Assembly: GCF_038502225.1 (NCBI RefSeq)
Contig: NC_091355.1
Span: 15,805,541-15,869,540, forward strand
From: Cherax quadricarinatus
Lineage: Eukaryota > Arthropoda > Malacostraca > Decapoda > Parastacidae
Direction: 5' to 3'
DNA: 64,000 nt
Made by a program: the position numbers and the translations under genes. Positions 54,761-64,000 of the stretch are shown piece after piece (positions within the stretch are counted from its first letter, which is position 1; the number at the start of each line of letters is the position of its first letter). The notes beneath the pieces are model-generated. The model worked only from the letters and a program-made list of their open reading frames with translations, was not told the DNA's origin and made no database searches.

Positions 54761-54959
54761 TGTCATTTTAAACCAATCGTACCAGCCATATATATGTCTG
54801 TGCGGGCTCAGTCTCTGTTGAGGGGGTCGATTCTCCTCTCCAGGTTACGTTTCTTAACAGGTCGTGTCAAGGTTCACTAACTCCCAGGAGAGTCCAGTCA
54901 TATTTGTTAAAAAGACTTTTTCATGGAGTGCACTTAAATCACCGCCACTTTCGACCTTT

Positions 54960-55090
54960 GACAAATGAGGCCCTTGTGCAACATTTGGGTAATTTTATTC
55001 TTGAAACGTGTCGCCACACACTGGCTTCTTCAGTCTAATACATATAAAAGATGAGGAGGAGTTTGAGGTAATCAGTCCGATCATCTCAGA
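54960..55090 (-). mobile_element. R2 repeat copy
   Basis: TTGTGCAACATTTGGGTAAT, TTGAAACGTGTCGCCACACA, CTGGCTTCTTCAGTC, GGTAATCAGTCC. The core reads GCGACACG in place of GCGAAACG. Confidence 0.7.
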
Positions 55091-55134
55091 CCTCATAAGT
55101 TAATAGGGTTATCAAAGTTTATTCTTTAGGTAGC

Positions 55135-55245
55135 ACTGAAATGGGTTGGGCAAATGTTTTTGGTAGTGGGTTTAGGTTTAAGAAGAACTTGTCTAATATG
55201 GACAAGTAGACCTGTTGCAGTGTTCTTTATGTTCTTATGTGTACT
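55135..55245 (+). mobile_element. LINE/SINE 3' end (GACCTGTTGCAGTGTTC)
   Basis: GTGGGTTTAGGTTTAAGAAG, GACAAGTAGACCTGTTGCAG, ending TTCTTATG. Matches the tail inside 12600-12675 and, more weakly, 8010-8095. Confidence 0.55.
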
Positions 55246-55299
55246 CTCGAGTATGCACCTGTGTCTGTGTGTGTGTGTACTCGTGAGATTGAACATGAT

Positions 55300-55490
55300 T
55301 GGTATACACTACCGACAAGATGAATTACATCCGAGTATCTTTATTTGTAGACGTTTCGCTATCCAGTGGCTTCATCAATACAAATTCAAGGACATAATGA
55401 GCATCGTAATGTTGATAGGTACTGGATGGCAAAACATCTCCATATAAAGATACCCAGATGTTGCACATGTCTTAATTCTTCACTCGTGTG
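55300..55490. mobile_element. R2 repeat with inverted ends and a GUC-type core
   Basis: The left part (CCGACAAGATGAATTAC, GAGTATCTTTATTTG) and right end (ATAAAGATACCCAGATGTTG, CACATGTCTTAATTC) are inverted. The core on the minus strand (55380-55347) is TTGATGA, a weak hairpin, GAAACGTC. Confidence 0.7.
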
Positions 55491-55584
55491 ACTCTCTGGA
55501 ATTTGCTTGAGTTCTTATTCTGTGTGCATATGTCTCTGTATGTTTGCCTGGGCATATGTCTGTGGTCATGCCTTTGTGCGTGTA

Positions 55585-55716
55585 CAGTATTCCGTGGCCG
55601 GACAGATGACCGACGGACACTTAGTCGAACGGACATTTCGCCGAACGGAAAATTAGGTTAGGTGGTGATTGCCATTTCATCCGTTCGGTGAAATGTCCGT
55701 CGGCCATCTGTCCAGT
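55585..55716. mobile_element. Foldback element (GGACATTTCGCCGAACGG)
   Basis: GGACAGATGACCGACGGACA, CGAACGGACATTTCGCCGAA is followed, after about 30 bp, by its approximate complement CCGTTCGGTGAAATGTCCGT, CGGCCATCTGTCC. Arms about 45-50 bp, with a small deletion in one arm. Confidence 0.75.
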
Positions 55717-56440
55717 ATTCTTATATTGATAAATTACAGTGTGGGTATACGTCTATACTTGCCTATTATTACGAGGGGTACAGAATGACATCTGAACGTG
55801 CCCCATATCCACATGGTTTCAAATTTCAGGCCTAGTGGACTCTGTCGTATCTATTGTTAAAACTGCGTATGCCATTTTTTTTACCATATCAGCTATGTGA
55901 AACTGAACAGCAGATGCAAACAACCAAAGTGTGAAAAAAAAATACTTGCCCCCTACCCTCCTCTCAGGGATGATGAAAACTTGTTTATCAATTGAGAAAT
56001 CATTGTTTATATAGCTTAGCCTGACATCAACACAAGTCAGCTATTCATATATAAGCATTGATGTCGCGTTGAAATTTGAGTTAGTTTAGAAACAGACTAA
56101 TCTGTGTTTTTCATTAAGGGGGAACACAATTCCGCGATCATTTCTACACGCAAAACGGAATTTGCTCTAATATATTGAGGGTTAGCGGTATAATTTATTC
56201 GCATATTCAGGATTTGTGTTGGATTTGGATATGCTGATTATATGCGTGTGTTACTGCAGTGGCTGTGGGTCGTTTGTGGGGAGTAGTGTTGGTAGTGGTG
56301 GTTGATGACGGGGGGGAGGGATGGGTATTGGTGGATTGTTGGGGATGGGTGGTGACGGATGAGGCGGTGGTGGTGTCAGTGGGAATGATGGTTTGGGTAG
56401 GCTTGTTAGTGAAGAACTAATTCAATCTCCCCCTCTTTTC
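55717..56440. other. Unique stretch, no gene seen
   Basis: A G/T-rich zone at 56270-56400 precedes the CT array. Nothing recognised. Confidence 0.4.
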
Positions 56441-56447
56441 CTCCCCT

Positions 56448-57440
56448 CCCTCTCTCTCTCTCTCTCATTTCTCTCTCTCTCTCATTTCTCTCTCTCTCTC
56501 ATTTCTCTCTCTCTCTCATTTCTCTCTCTCTCTCATTTCTCTCTCTCTCTCATTTCTCTCTCTCTCTCTCATTTCTCTCTCTCTCTCTCATTTCTCTCTC
56601 TCTCTCTCATTTCTCTCTCTCTCTCATTTCTCTCTCTCTCATTTCTCTCTCTCTCTCTCATTTCTCTCTCTCTCTCATTTCTCTCTCTCTCTCATTTCTC
56701 TCTCTCTCATTTCTCTCTCTCTCTCTCATTTCTCTCTCTCTCTCTCATTTCTCTCTCTCATTTCTCTCTCTCATTTCTCTCTCTCTCATTTCTCTCTCTC
56801 TCATTTCTCTCTCTCTCTCTCATTTCTCTCTCTCTCATTTCTCTCTCTCTCTCATTTCTCTCTCTCTCTCATTTCTCTCTCTCTCTCATTTCTCTCTCTC
56901 TCTCATTTCTCTCTCTCTCTCTCATTTCTCTCTCTCTCTCTCATTTCTCTCTCTCTCTCTCATTTCTCTCTCTCTCTCTCATTTCTCTCTCTCTCTCTCA
57001 TTTCTCTCTCTCTCTCTCATTTCTCTCTCTCTCTCTCATTTCTCTCTCTCTCATTTCTCTCTCTCTCATTTCTCTCTCTCTCATTTCTCTCTCTCTCATT
57101 TCTCTCTCTCTCATTTCTCTCTCTCTCTCTCTCATTTCTCTCTCTCTCTCATTTCTCTCTCTCTCTCTCATTTCTCTCTCTCTCTCTCATTTCTCTCTCT
57201 CTCATTTCTCTCTCTCTCTCTCTCATTTCTCTCTCTCTCTCTCTCATTTCTCTCTCTCTCTCTCATTTCTCTCTCTCTCTCTCTCATTTCTCTCTCTCAT
57301 GTCTCACTCTCATTTCTCTCTCTCATTTCTCTCTCTCTCTCATTTCTCTCTCTCTCTCATTTCTCTCTCTCTCATTTCTCTCTCTCTCTCTCATTTCTCT
57401 CTCTCTCTCTCTCTCATTTCTCTCTCTCTCATTTCTACAC
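56448..57440. repeat. CT-rich array, (CT)n CATTT units
   Basis: About 50 units of CTCTCTCTCTCATTT type, 14-24 bp depending on the CT run. The 356-codon Ser/Leu/Phe plus frame is a by-product. Confidence 0.95.
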
Positions 57441-57860
57441 AGGGTTTGACAAAGTTAGGGTAAGGATCCCTAACTTTATTAACAACCTAAGAGCTGTTAC
57501 CTACATCATCTCATTTGAAAGCATTTTTATTGTTATGAAACATACAAGTTGAGAACAAGATAAAGTTGGAGCCATCTGTGGGCCAACATTTTCATTTGAT
57601 CATCTGACTTTATCTCGTTGACATCATTATGCTGTACGAATGTGTTCCATACTCGAGTCTTCCTGGGTATATATGATCTCAGTCCCCTTCTCTTCTTTCT
57701 GTTTTGCCCTACACACCTGCAACCTCACAATCAGCCCCTCAACAGGATATCGTCTCCACCAGTCCTCACAATCCCTCAACATGATATCCTATCCACCAGC
57801 CCTCACAAGAATTTACTGTTTTTACTGACAAACTAAAAACGCCCAAGATTTTTTCAATGT
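57441..57860. other. Unique stretch, no gene seen
   Basis: CCTCACAATCCCTCAACA-type words repeat weakly near 57720-57800. Confidence 0.4.
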
Positions 57861-58035
57861 TGCCACGTCAGTGTTGCCACATCAGTGTTGCCACATCGGT
57901 GTTGCCACATCGGTGTTGCCACATCGGTGTTGCCACATCGGTGTTGCCACATCGGTGTTGCCACATCGGTGTTGCCACATCGGTGTTGTCACATCGGTGT
58001 TGCCACATCGGTGTTGCCACATCAATGTTGCCACA
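57861..58035. repeat. 14-bp minisatellite (GTTGCCACATCGGT), about 12 copies
   Basis: Nearly perfect, with TCAGT and TCAAT variants at the edges. The His/Cys-rich short frames are by-products. Confidence 0.95.
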
Positions 58036-58064
58036 TCCTTGAAATCTGTCATGTGTGCTGCTAT

Positions 58065-58190
58065 TCGTGGTAGATCAATGGGGACGGGGGGATGCGCTAA
58101 ACCCGTGAGGGTTGTTCCAGTTGCTTGGATCAAGAGCCATGCACCGCTTCAAGGCACCTCCCGTGAAGGGATGAGTAGTGCCATCTGACT
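58065..58190 (+). mobile_element. R1 repeat copy
   Basis: GATGCGCTAAACCCGTGAGG, GATCAAGAGCCATGCACC, AAGGCACCTCCCGTGAAGGG. Confidence 0.65.
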
Positions 58191-58329
58191 GAAGAGTGCA
58201 CTTACGATGTCACTAGCGGTGTTGACATCTTACACATCTCTACTAGAGCTGACATCCCGTGCATCACTTCCACTAAAACGTCATAATATCTCTCCAATAC
58301 CTAGTAAAAATTCTTAGGATTACCAAATC

Positions 58330-58610
58330 GAATGAAAGAAATGACACAAAAGGACTACCAACTGGTGCTGGTAGCGTCCATGTGCTGCCAACATCAGAAC
58401 CAACACTGACACCACCCACTCACAAGCTACCAGTGATAGAACACCTAACCACTCGTATGTTATTAGTGGTAAAATACCAGCTAAACACCTGTATTTACCA
58501 GTGACAGAACGCCTACTCCCCATTCACGTTTTAGCAGTGATAAAAACCTACTCCCCACTCACATTAGCAGTGATAGAACACCTACTCCCACTTACAGGTT
58601 ATCAAATGGC
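58330..58610. repeat. Degenerate ~50-bp repeat (CAGTGATAGAACACCTA)
   Basis: ACCAGTGATAGAACACCTAA, CCAGTGACAGAACGCCTACT, GCAGTGATAGAACACCTACT. Confidence 0.65.
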
Positions 58611-58674
58611 AAGATCTCCCCCACACTCGTAAACCACCATACATAGATTCCCTCCCCATATCATACCTCCTCCT

Positions 58675-59245
58675 ACTTCCCTCCTTCTTCCTTCCCTCCC
58701 TCTTCCTTCCCTCCCTCTTCCTTCCCTCCCTCTTCCTTCCCTCCCTCTTCCTTCCCTCCCTCTTCCTTCCTTCCCTCTACTACCTTCCCTCTACTACCTT
58801 CCCTCTACTACCTTCCCTCTACTACCTTCCCTCTACTTCCTTCCCTCTACTTCCTTCCCTCTACTTCCTTCCCTCTACTTCCTTCCCTCTACTTCCTTCC
58901 CTCTACTACCTTCCCTCTACTACCTTCCCTCTACTACCTTCCCTCTACTACCTTCCCTCTACTACCTTCCCTCTACTACCTTCCCTCTACTACCTTCCCT
59001 CTACTACCTTCCCTCTACTACCTTCCCTCTACTACCTTCCCTCTACTACCTTCCCTCTACTACCTTCCCTCTACTACCTTCCCTCTACTTCCTTCCCTCT
59101 ACTTCCTTCCCTCTACTTCCTTCCCTCTACTTCCTTCCCTCTACTACCTTCCCTCTACTTCCTTCCCTCTACTTCCTTCCCTCTACTTCCTTCCCTCTAC
59201 TACCTTCCCTCTACTACCTTCCCTCTACTACCTTCCCTCTACTTC
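58675..59245. repeat. Pyrimidine 14/15-bp array (CTTCCCTCTACTAC)
   Basis: Begins with CCTTCCCTCCCTCTT units (to about 58770), then about 34 copies of a 14-bp unit in two versions (CTACTAC and CTACTTC) grouped in blocks. Confidence 0.93.
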
Positions 59246-59337
59246 TCTATGCTCTCGCAACATAGTTGCATAAGCTATAACACTTTCATTGCCACTTGCA
59301 ACAAAATGGTATTGTTCGTATAGTCGTCAAAAGTCAT

Positions 59338-59363
59338 TTTTTTTTTTTTTTTTTTTTTTTTTT
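59338..59363. repeat. T-run of about 25
   Basis: Homopolymer, possibly the reversed poly(A) of a retroelement; no element recognised beside it. Confidence 0.9.
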
Positions 59364-59424
59364 ATATGCTGAGCTGTGTGTAGTGTCTGAGGGCAAGCTT
59401 GATGCAGGGCGCTCTCAGGTAATT

Positions 59425-59581
59425 GTACGTGTTTTGTGTGTTTGTGTGTGTTTTGTTTGTATGTGTTTGTGTATTGTGTTGTTTGTGTATTGTGTGGTTT
59501 GTGTATTGTGTGGTTTGTGTGTGTGTGTGTGTTTTGTGGATGTATTGTGTGCGCGTGTATTTTGTATGTTTATTTTGTGAG
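59425..59581. repeat. GT-rich DNA (GTGTATTGTGTGGTTT)
   Basis: Imperfect 14-16-bp repeats of GTTTGTGTATTGTGTG. Confidence 0.8.
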
Positions 59582-59952
59582 CGCTTTATGTTGGGGGGGG
59601 GTGCGCTTTATGTTGGGGGGGTGCGCTTTATGTTGCGGGGTGCGCTTTTTGTTGGGGGGGTGCGCTTTATGTTGGGGGGGGTGCGCTTTATGTTGGGGGG
59701 GTGCGCTTTATGTTGGGGGGTGCGCTTTATGTTGGGGGGGGTGCGCTTTATGTTGCGGGGGGTGCGCTTTATGTTGGGGGGGGTGCGCTTTATGTTGGGG
59801 GGGTTCGCTTTGTTGGGGGGGTGCGCTTTATGTTGGGGGGGGTGCGCTTTATGTTGGGGGGGTGCGCTTTATGTTGGGGGGGTGCGCTTTATATTGGGGA
59901 GGGGGGTGCGCTTTATGTTGGGGGGGTGCGCTTTATGTTGGGGGGGGTTCGC
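59582..59952. repeat. G-rich 19-22-bp array (TGCGCTTTATGTTGGGGGGG)
   Basis: About 18 copies, each with a run of 5-9 G; length differences lie in the G-run. Cys/Gly/Leu frames on the plus strand are by-products. Confidence 0.95.
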
Positions 59953-60354
59953 ACGATTACACATCAGGAATTTCTAATACGTAGTTGAAGAAGCTGATCA
60001 ATGTTTCTGTTTTCATGGCCCCAGTGTTTACCATTTAATGAAAAGGTTAAGTATCCAGTAGTGGTAGCTCGTGCTACTTCCTCCTGCATCTCGTTCTTCC
60101 TTCATCCTTTTTTCTTCTGACATTGCTAAAATTCTTCAAAATCTGTTTTATTTTTTGCCTTTTATTAAGCTAATTTGTGATTTTACCATGTGATGCTCGT
60201 GACAAGATATTCACAGAGTTATGTTTGTTTGGGTGATTGCTAGCTCTTGGGCCGCGCTTCTGCGCATCAGTTGTGGGGCTCTTTTGGGTCTCATTACTTC
60301 TTTTGAATTGGTGTAAATTATTGTTATTGCACAAACAATCCTCTTAAAGAGGAG
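59953..60354. other. Unique stretch, no gene seen
   Basis: Nothing recognised. Confidence 0.4.
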
Positions 60355-60412
60355 CTTAGGCCGATGTTTCGGTCTGACTTGGATCATTTACAAAGTCTCA
60401 CTAACAGAAAGG
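60355..60412 (-). mobile_element. R4 repeat end at the edge of the 42-bp array
   Basis: GGCCGATGTTTCGGTCTGAC, TTGGATCATTTACAAAGTC. On the minus strand this is a GGTC-type hairpin then CCGAAACATC, a one-base variant of GAAACGTC. Confidence 0.6.
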
Positions 60413-61425
60413 AGAAGAGGAGGGAGTACATATAGGTCACCTGGCAGGGACGGGACAAGAGGAGGGAGTACATATAGGTCACCTGGCAGGGACGGGACAA
60501 GAGGAGGGAGTACATATAGGTCACCTGGCAGGGACGGGACAAGAGGAGGGAGTACATATAGGTCACCTGGCAGGGACGGGACAAGAGGAGGGAGTACATA
60601 TAGGTCACCTGGCAGGGACGGGACAAGAGGAGGGAGTACATATAGGTCACCTGGCAGGGACGGGACAAGAGGAGGGAGTACATATAGGTCACCTGGCAGG
60701 GACGGGACAAGAGGAGGGAGTACATATAGGTCACCTGGCAGGGACGGCACATGAGGAGGGAGTACATATAGGTCACCTGGCAGGGACGGCACAAGAGGAG
60801 GGAGTACATATAGGTCACCTGGCAGGGACGGCACAAGAGGAGGGAGTACATATAGGTCACCTGGCAGGGACGGGACAAGAGGAGGGAGTACATATAGGTC
60901 ACCTGGCAGGGACGGGACAAGAGGAGGGAGTACATATAGGTCACCTGGCAGGGACGGCACATGAGGAGGGAGTACATATAGGTCACCTGGCAGGGACGGC
61001 ACAAGAGGAGGGAGTACATGTAGGTCACCTGGCAGGGACGGGACAAGAGGAGGGAGTACATATAGGTCACCTGGCAGGGACGGGACAAGAGGAGGGAGTA
61101 CATATAGGTCACCTGGCAGGGACGGCACAAGAGGAGGGAGTACATATAGGTCACCTGGCAGGGACGGCACAAGAGGAGGGAGTACATATAGGTCACCTGG
61201 CAGGGACGGGACAAGAGGAGGGAGTACATGTAGGTCACCTGGCAGGGACGGGACAAGAGGAGGGAGTACATATAGGTCACCTGGCAGGGACGGGACAAGA
61301 GGAGGGAGTACATATAGGTCACCTGGCAGGGACGGGACAAGAGGAGGGAGTACATATAGGTCACCTGGCAGGGACGGGACAAGAGGAGGGAGTACATATA
61401 GGTCACCTGGCAGGGACGGGACAGG
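60413..61425. repeat. 42-bp minisatellite, 24 copies
   Basis: The unit includes GGGAGTACATATAGGTCACC and TGGCAGGGACGGGACAAGAG. GGCACAAG and GGCACATG versions recur in an ordered pattern, suggesting a higher-order duplication of several units. As 42 is a multiple of 3 and stop-free on the minus strand, two 356-365 codon frames appear (SLPGDLYVLPPLVP and RPCQVTYMYSLLLS repeats). Confidence 0.96.
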
Positions 61426-61645
61426 AGAGGTGGGAGGAACAGTAGTAGAGGCATTATTAATATTATATAAGGTCAAAGGGTTCATTCACCCTTAGGGATC
61501 ACGACGCATAGAAAATGTGAGGCAATAAGGTTCGATCCAAGAAAAAGAACGACAAATTCCCTTCTTTGAATCAAGGACCCCTTACCGGCATCAAGAACCC
61601 CTTACCGGCATCAAGAGACTTCCCTTTTTGGGTGCGAGTTCCACT
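61426..61645 (+). mobile_element. R1 repeat, diverged, with an internal 20-bp duplication
   Basis: GGTTCGATCCAAGAA, TTGAATCAAGGACC, with CCCCTTACCGGCATCAAGA present twice in a row (61569-61609). Confidence 0.6.
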
Positions 61646-62900
61646 ACGTTTTGTCCTAATGCATTCGACTTGTTTATTGCATTAACTTTGAAGGAAGTCT
61701 TTTTTTGTGTGTGTGTTTCTCTCTTATTCATTTTGTTTTCTAGTTTCTAGTCATATTTCGTCATTTTATTTCTTTTCATTGCAGTGAGTCGCTCTCTGTC
61801 AACTCTGCTCACTTCTTCAAGCATCGTTTAATTTGTTTTCTTTCATCTGCTGCTCTAGTTTTTATTGATGTAAAAATCGTAATTTATTAACCAGGTTTCA
61901 CGTACTGCACGGACTGGCTTTGTCTCGGCCTTAAACCAATGCGTTCGGTTTTGTTTTTGTACTTTTGCATTCTACTGAGTTCCTTTTCTAGCCCAGTCTC
62001 AGGAACTGACATTGGTAACTGGACTTGCTGTCTTCCCTGTTCCTTCATGGGTCACCAATAGCAACTTATTTACTGTTGTAACCTTCACTTTCCTGACACC
62101 CATCATTACCCTGATATCTTTCATTTTCATCGTCTTGAAAATATTCACTGCATCGATATCATTAACTGTCGTGACATTAACCGCATTAACATTTCAAGAA
62201 AATGGGGTGGACTTCCTTCGTCATGGAAAATATATATTATAGAAAAAAGCAAATATTATATGGAATTATTAGAAAGGGATATTGACTCAAAAATTTGTTC
62301 AAAAATTTGGGACTGCCTATCACCAAAGACACAACGGTACTCGCAAGCCATGACGAGGTATTGAGTAACCTAACACAGGAATGATCAGTACCCACCATTT
62401 CATCATCTACTCACAGTAGAGTTTCTTTAAAGTTTTTGTTTTTCTCCGAGTAGAGCTTGACCAAGTCGTTTTGCCCTGCTTAGAATCAGTACATCTGTTT
62501 GCATAGCCTACTAGAGATACAGAAAATAGACGGTGGGTAGACACCAGGGTACCAATCAATGTACAAAATATAGACGCATTCCAATAATGGCTGTGGCACT
62601 GTATGGTCAGGGGTTAAGAGGTCTTGAAATCCAATCGTAAAATTGTGTGTTCTCCAAGTCAACACACAAACTAGGGTTTGTAGGTATGGGTATTATAACA
62701 GTCACACAGTTTTACCAACAAGTTGTTGAGAGTAACATGCTTAGTCCAGTATGACACTATCTTAACAATGTCCAGTATGCAATAGTCCAAAAGCAACTCG
62801 GTCACTTACTCTGACCGAGAGAGAGAGAGCGACCGACCGACCGACCGAGAATAAATCATTCATAGTCGTGACTTAGCTGAGCCAGGTTAAAATTCAGTGA
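61646..62900. other. Unique AT-rich stretch, no gene seen
   Basis: A 76-codon frame (62012-62242) is Val/Thr/Ile-rich and overlaps degenerate ~20-bp repetition (TAACTGTCGTGACATTAACC-like words, 62050-62190). A short (GACC)n follows GAGAGA at 62818-62848. Confidence 0.45.
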
Positions 62901-63400
62901 CCTGGTAATTCACTGCAATGACAGTATTCACTATTCTGACATTTACTGTTTCGACATTCACTGGCCAGACGTCATTAATCTCGTGCTCTTTCCTGACACC
63001 ATACAGTCTCATGTCACCATGCATTATGCTGACACCTTTCACAGTAGCATCATGATCCCCAGCTTGCGAAGCTTTCAGCTTTATAATAGTTGAATTAATA
63101 TCAAATTAATAGAGATACAATGCTAATTCTTTGGGTGTGGTTTAATACTGCAGTCTTTCAGCCTCTCACTGTTCTATCACTGTCCTGTCACTGCCTTGAA
63201 TGCTACACAACAGTGGTTTACACTGTTCTAAATATTCTACTATAGTGTTGTACACTGTCACTGTTTTTAACCTTCCACTAAAGTGTTTCCTCCTATCACC
63301 GCTCTAACCCCACAGTTTAATGTTAAACACTGTCACTATTCTGCACTCACACTACAGTGCTTCATACTATCTCGGTTTTGAATACTACACTACCGTGTTT
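62901..63400. repeat. Degenerate ~20-bp and longer repeats
   Basis: TATTCACTATTCTGACATTT, CACTGTTTCGACATTCACTG and, from 63160, CACTGTTCTATCACTGTCCT-like words. Confidence 0.5.
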
Positions 63401-63600
63401 CATCCGCGGTTCTGTTAAGGGGCTAAGTGAGCTACAGCTCCTGGCTCATCATAAGAAAAGAACCATAAAAATGAGAAAAATCCTGTATTTGCAAATTTAA
63501 CAAGTTGCTCTTTGCACATTTTATTATCAATATGTAAAATTATTATTTTTATATTATTTTCAAATCAAGTGTGGGTTAAATCCATATATTTTTTTTAAAG
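63401..63600. other. AT-rich stretch, no gene seen
   Basis: Nothing recognised. Confidence 0.35.
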
Positions 63601-63960
63601 CTTCAGGTCAAGTATGATCTAAATCCTGACTTGACTTCACTCGTTCACTGTTTTGACATCGTCCAGGACCAACAGTCTCTTTATCCTGCACCGATTCCAT
63701 CTACTCGGTGCTCTGATACGATTCAGACCCAGTAGGCTCATGATCTTGAGCTGACTTCACACACTCACTGCTCTGACATCGTCCGACCCCAATATATCCA
63801 AACCATGACTAACTTCACCGTCTAACTGCTCTGACATAATTTAAACCTGCTCTGACCTCACCTTCTCACTGCTCTGACATCAATTAGGGCCCGCAGGCTC
63901 TTAATCGTGCTGTGACCTCACCCTCTTACAGCCCTGACATCGTTCATTGCCACATCTACA
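63601..63960. repeat. Degenerate ~60-bp tandem repeat
   Basis: CTCACTGCTCTGACATCGTC or close variants at about 63645, 63705, 63762, 63820, 63863 and 63924, with TGACTTCAC/TGACCTCAC ahead of several of them. Confidence 0.75.
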
Positions 63961-64000
63961 ATGTTATCCCAGTCGTCAACATGATATGTAATCGTTGGCG

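Noticed and set aside
55660..55672. Arthropod telomere repeat (TTAGG)n
   Set aside because: Only about two units (TTAGGTTAGG); not an array.
56393..57463. Ser/Leu-rich protein of 356 codons
   Set aside because: Translation of (CT)n CATTT units.
59338..59363. Poly(A) tail of a processed pseudogene (reverse)
   Set aside because: No coding or element sequence recognised next to it and no target-site duplication seen.
60384..61485. SLPGDLYVLPPLVP repeat protein
   Set aside because: Two overlapping frames over the 42-bp minisatellite; no upstream gene structure.

Overview
This looks like eukaryotic intergenic DNA, most likely from a decapod crustacean (crayfish, lobster or shrimp type). That assignment is inferred from three things: the very high load of micro- and minisatellites; tRNA-derived SINEs with the head GTAACCAGCTGGCCG; and dispersed repeats of the 'gcaacatttgggtatcttta / gcgctaaaccc' kind, which I associate with decapod genomes. 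I see no intact host protein-coding gene, no rRNA or functional tRNA gene, no CRISPR array and no operon. Almost every long open frame is a by-product of a tandem array whose unit lacks stop codons.

Layout. 1-5240 is a 26-bp minisatellite whose top strand is almost free of C. 5.7-9.1 kb holds LINE 3' ends, (GT)n and dispersed repeats. 10.0-11.6 kb is an older 26-bp array split by a 1.09-kb nested palindromic element with hammerhead-like cores. 11.8-13.1 kb is a Penelope-like (GIY-YIG) remnant between (TA)n tracts. 13.3-14.0 kb is an unrecognised conserved gene fragment broken by a SINE. 14.6-18 kb holds antisense LINE copies. 19.1-21.1 kb has a 61-bp array and then three related 26-bp subfamilies. 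21.6-23.1 kb is a sense LINE relic. 24.5-26 kb is AGC-rich and polypurine DNA. 26.5 kb has a SINE. 26.7-28.2 kb is a 27-bp array, and 28.4-29.6 kb holds related 16- and 20-bp arrays. 30.4 kb has a 67-bp array. 32.2-38.0 kb is a 5.8-kb 24-bp satellite. 38.5-42.2 kb has LINE and MITE relics, degenerate repeats and (TTA)n. 42.5-44.4 kb is a cluster of related 20-30-bp arrays. 44.6-45.65 kb is the best-preserved LINE fragment. 45.8-49.0 kb is a run of 21-, 44-, 18- and 22-bp arrays. 50.2 kb has a 38-bp array. 51.7-55.7 kb holds SINE, foldback and hammerhead-like repeats. 56.4-61.4 kb has CT-rich, 14-bp, G-rich and 42-bp arrays. 61.4-64 kb is repeat relics and degenerate tandem DNA.

Retrotransposon and foldback insertions appear repeatedly next to, or inside, simple-sequence and minisatellite arrays. 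Several arrays look as if they grew out of, or were interrupted by, these elements. The observation most worth following is a set of dispersed repeats, often arranged head to head as long inverted repeats, that share a hammerhead-ribozyme-like core (CTGATGA, a short hairpin, then GAAACGT). All coordinates come from reading the sequence by eye; array edges are good to about 10-30 bp.
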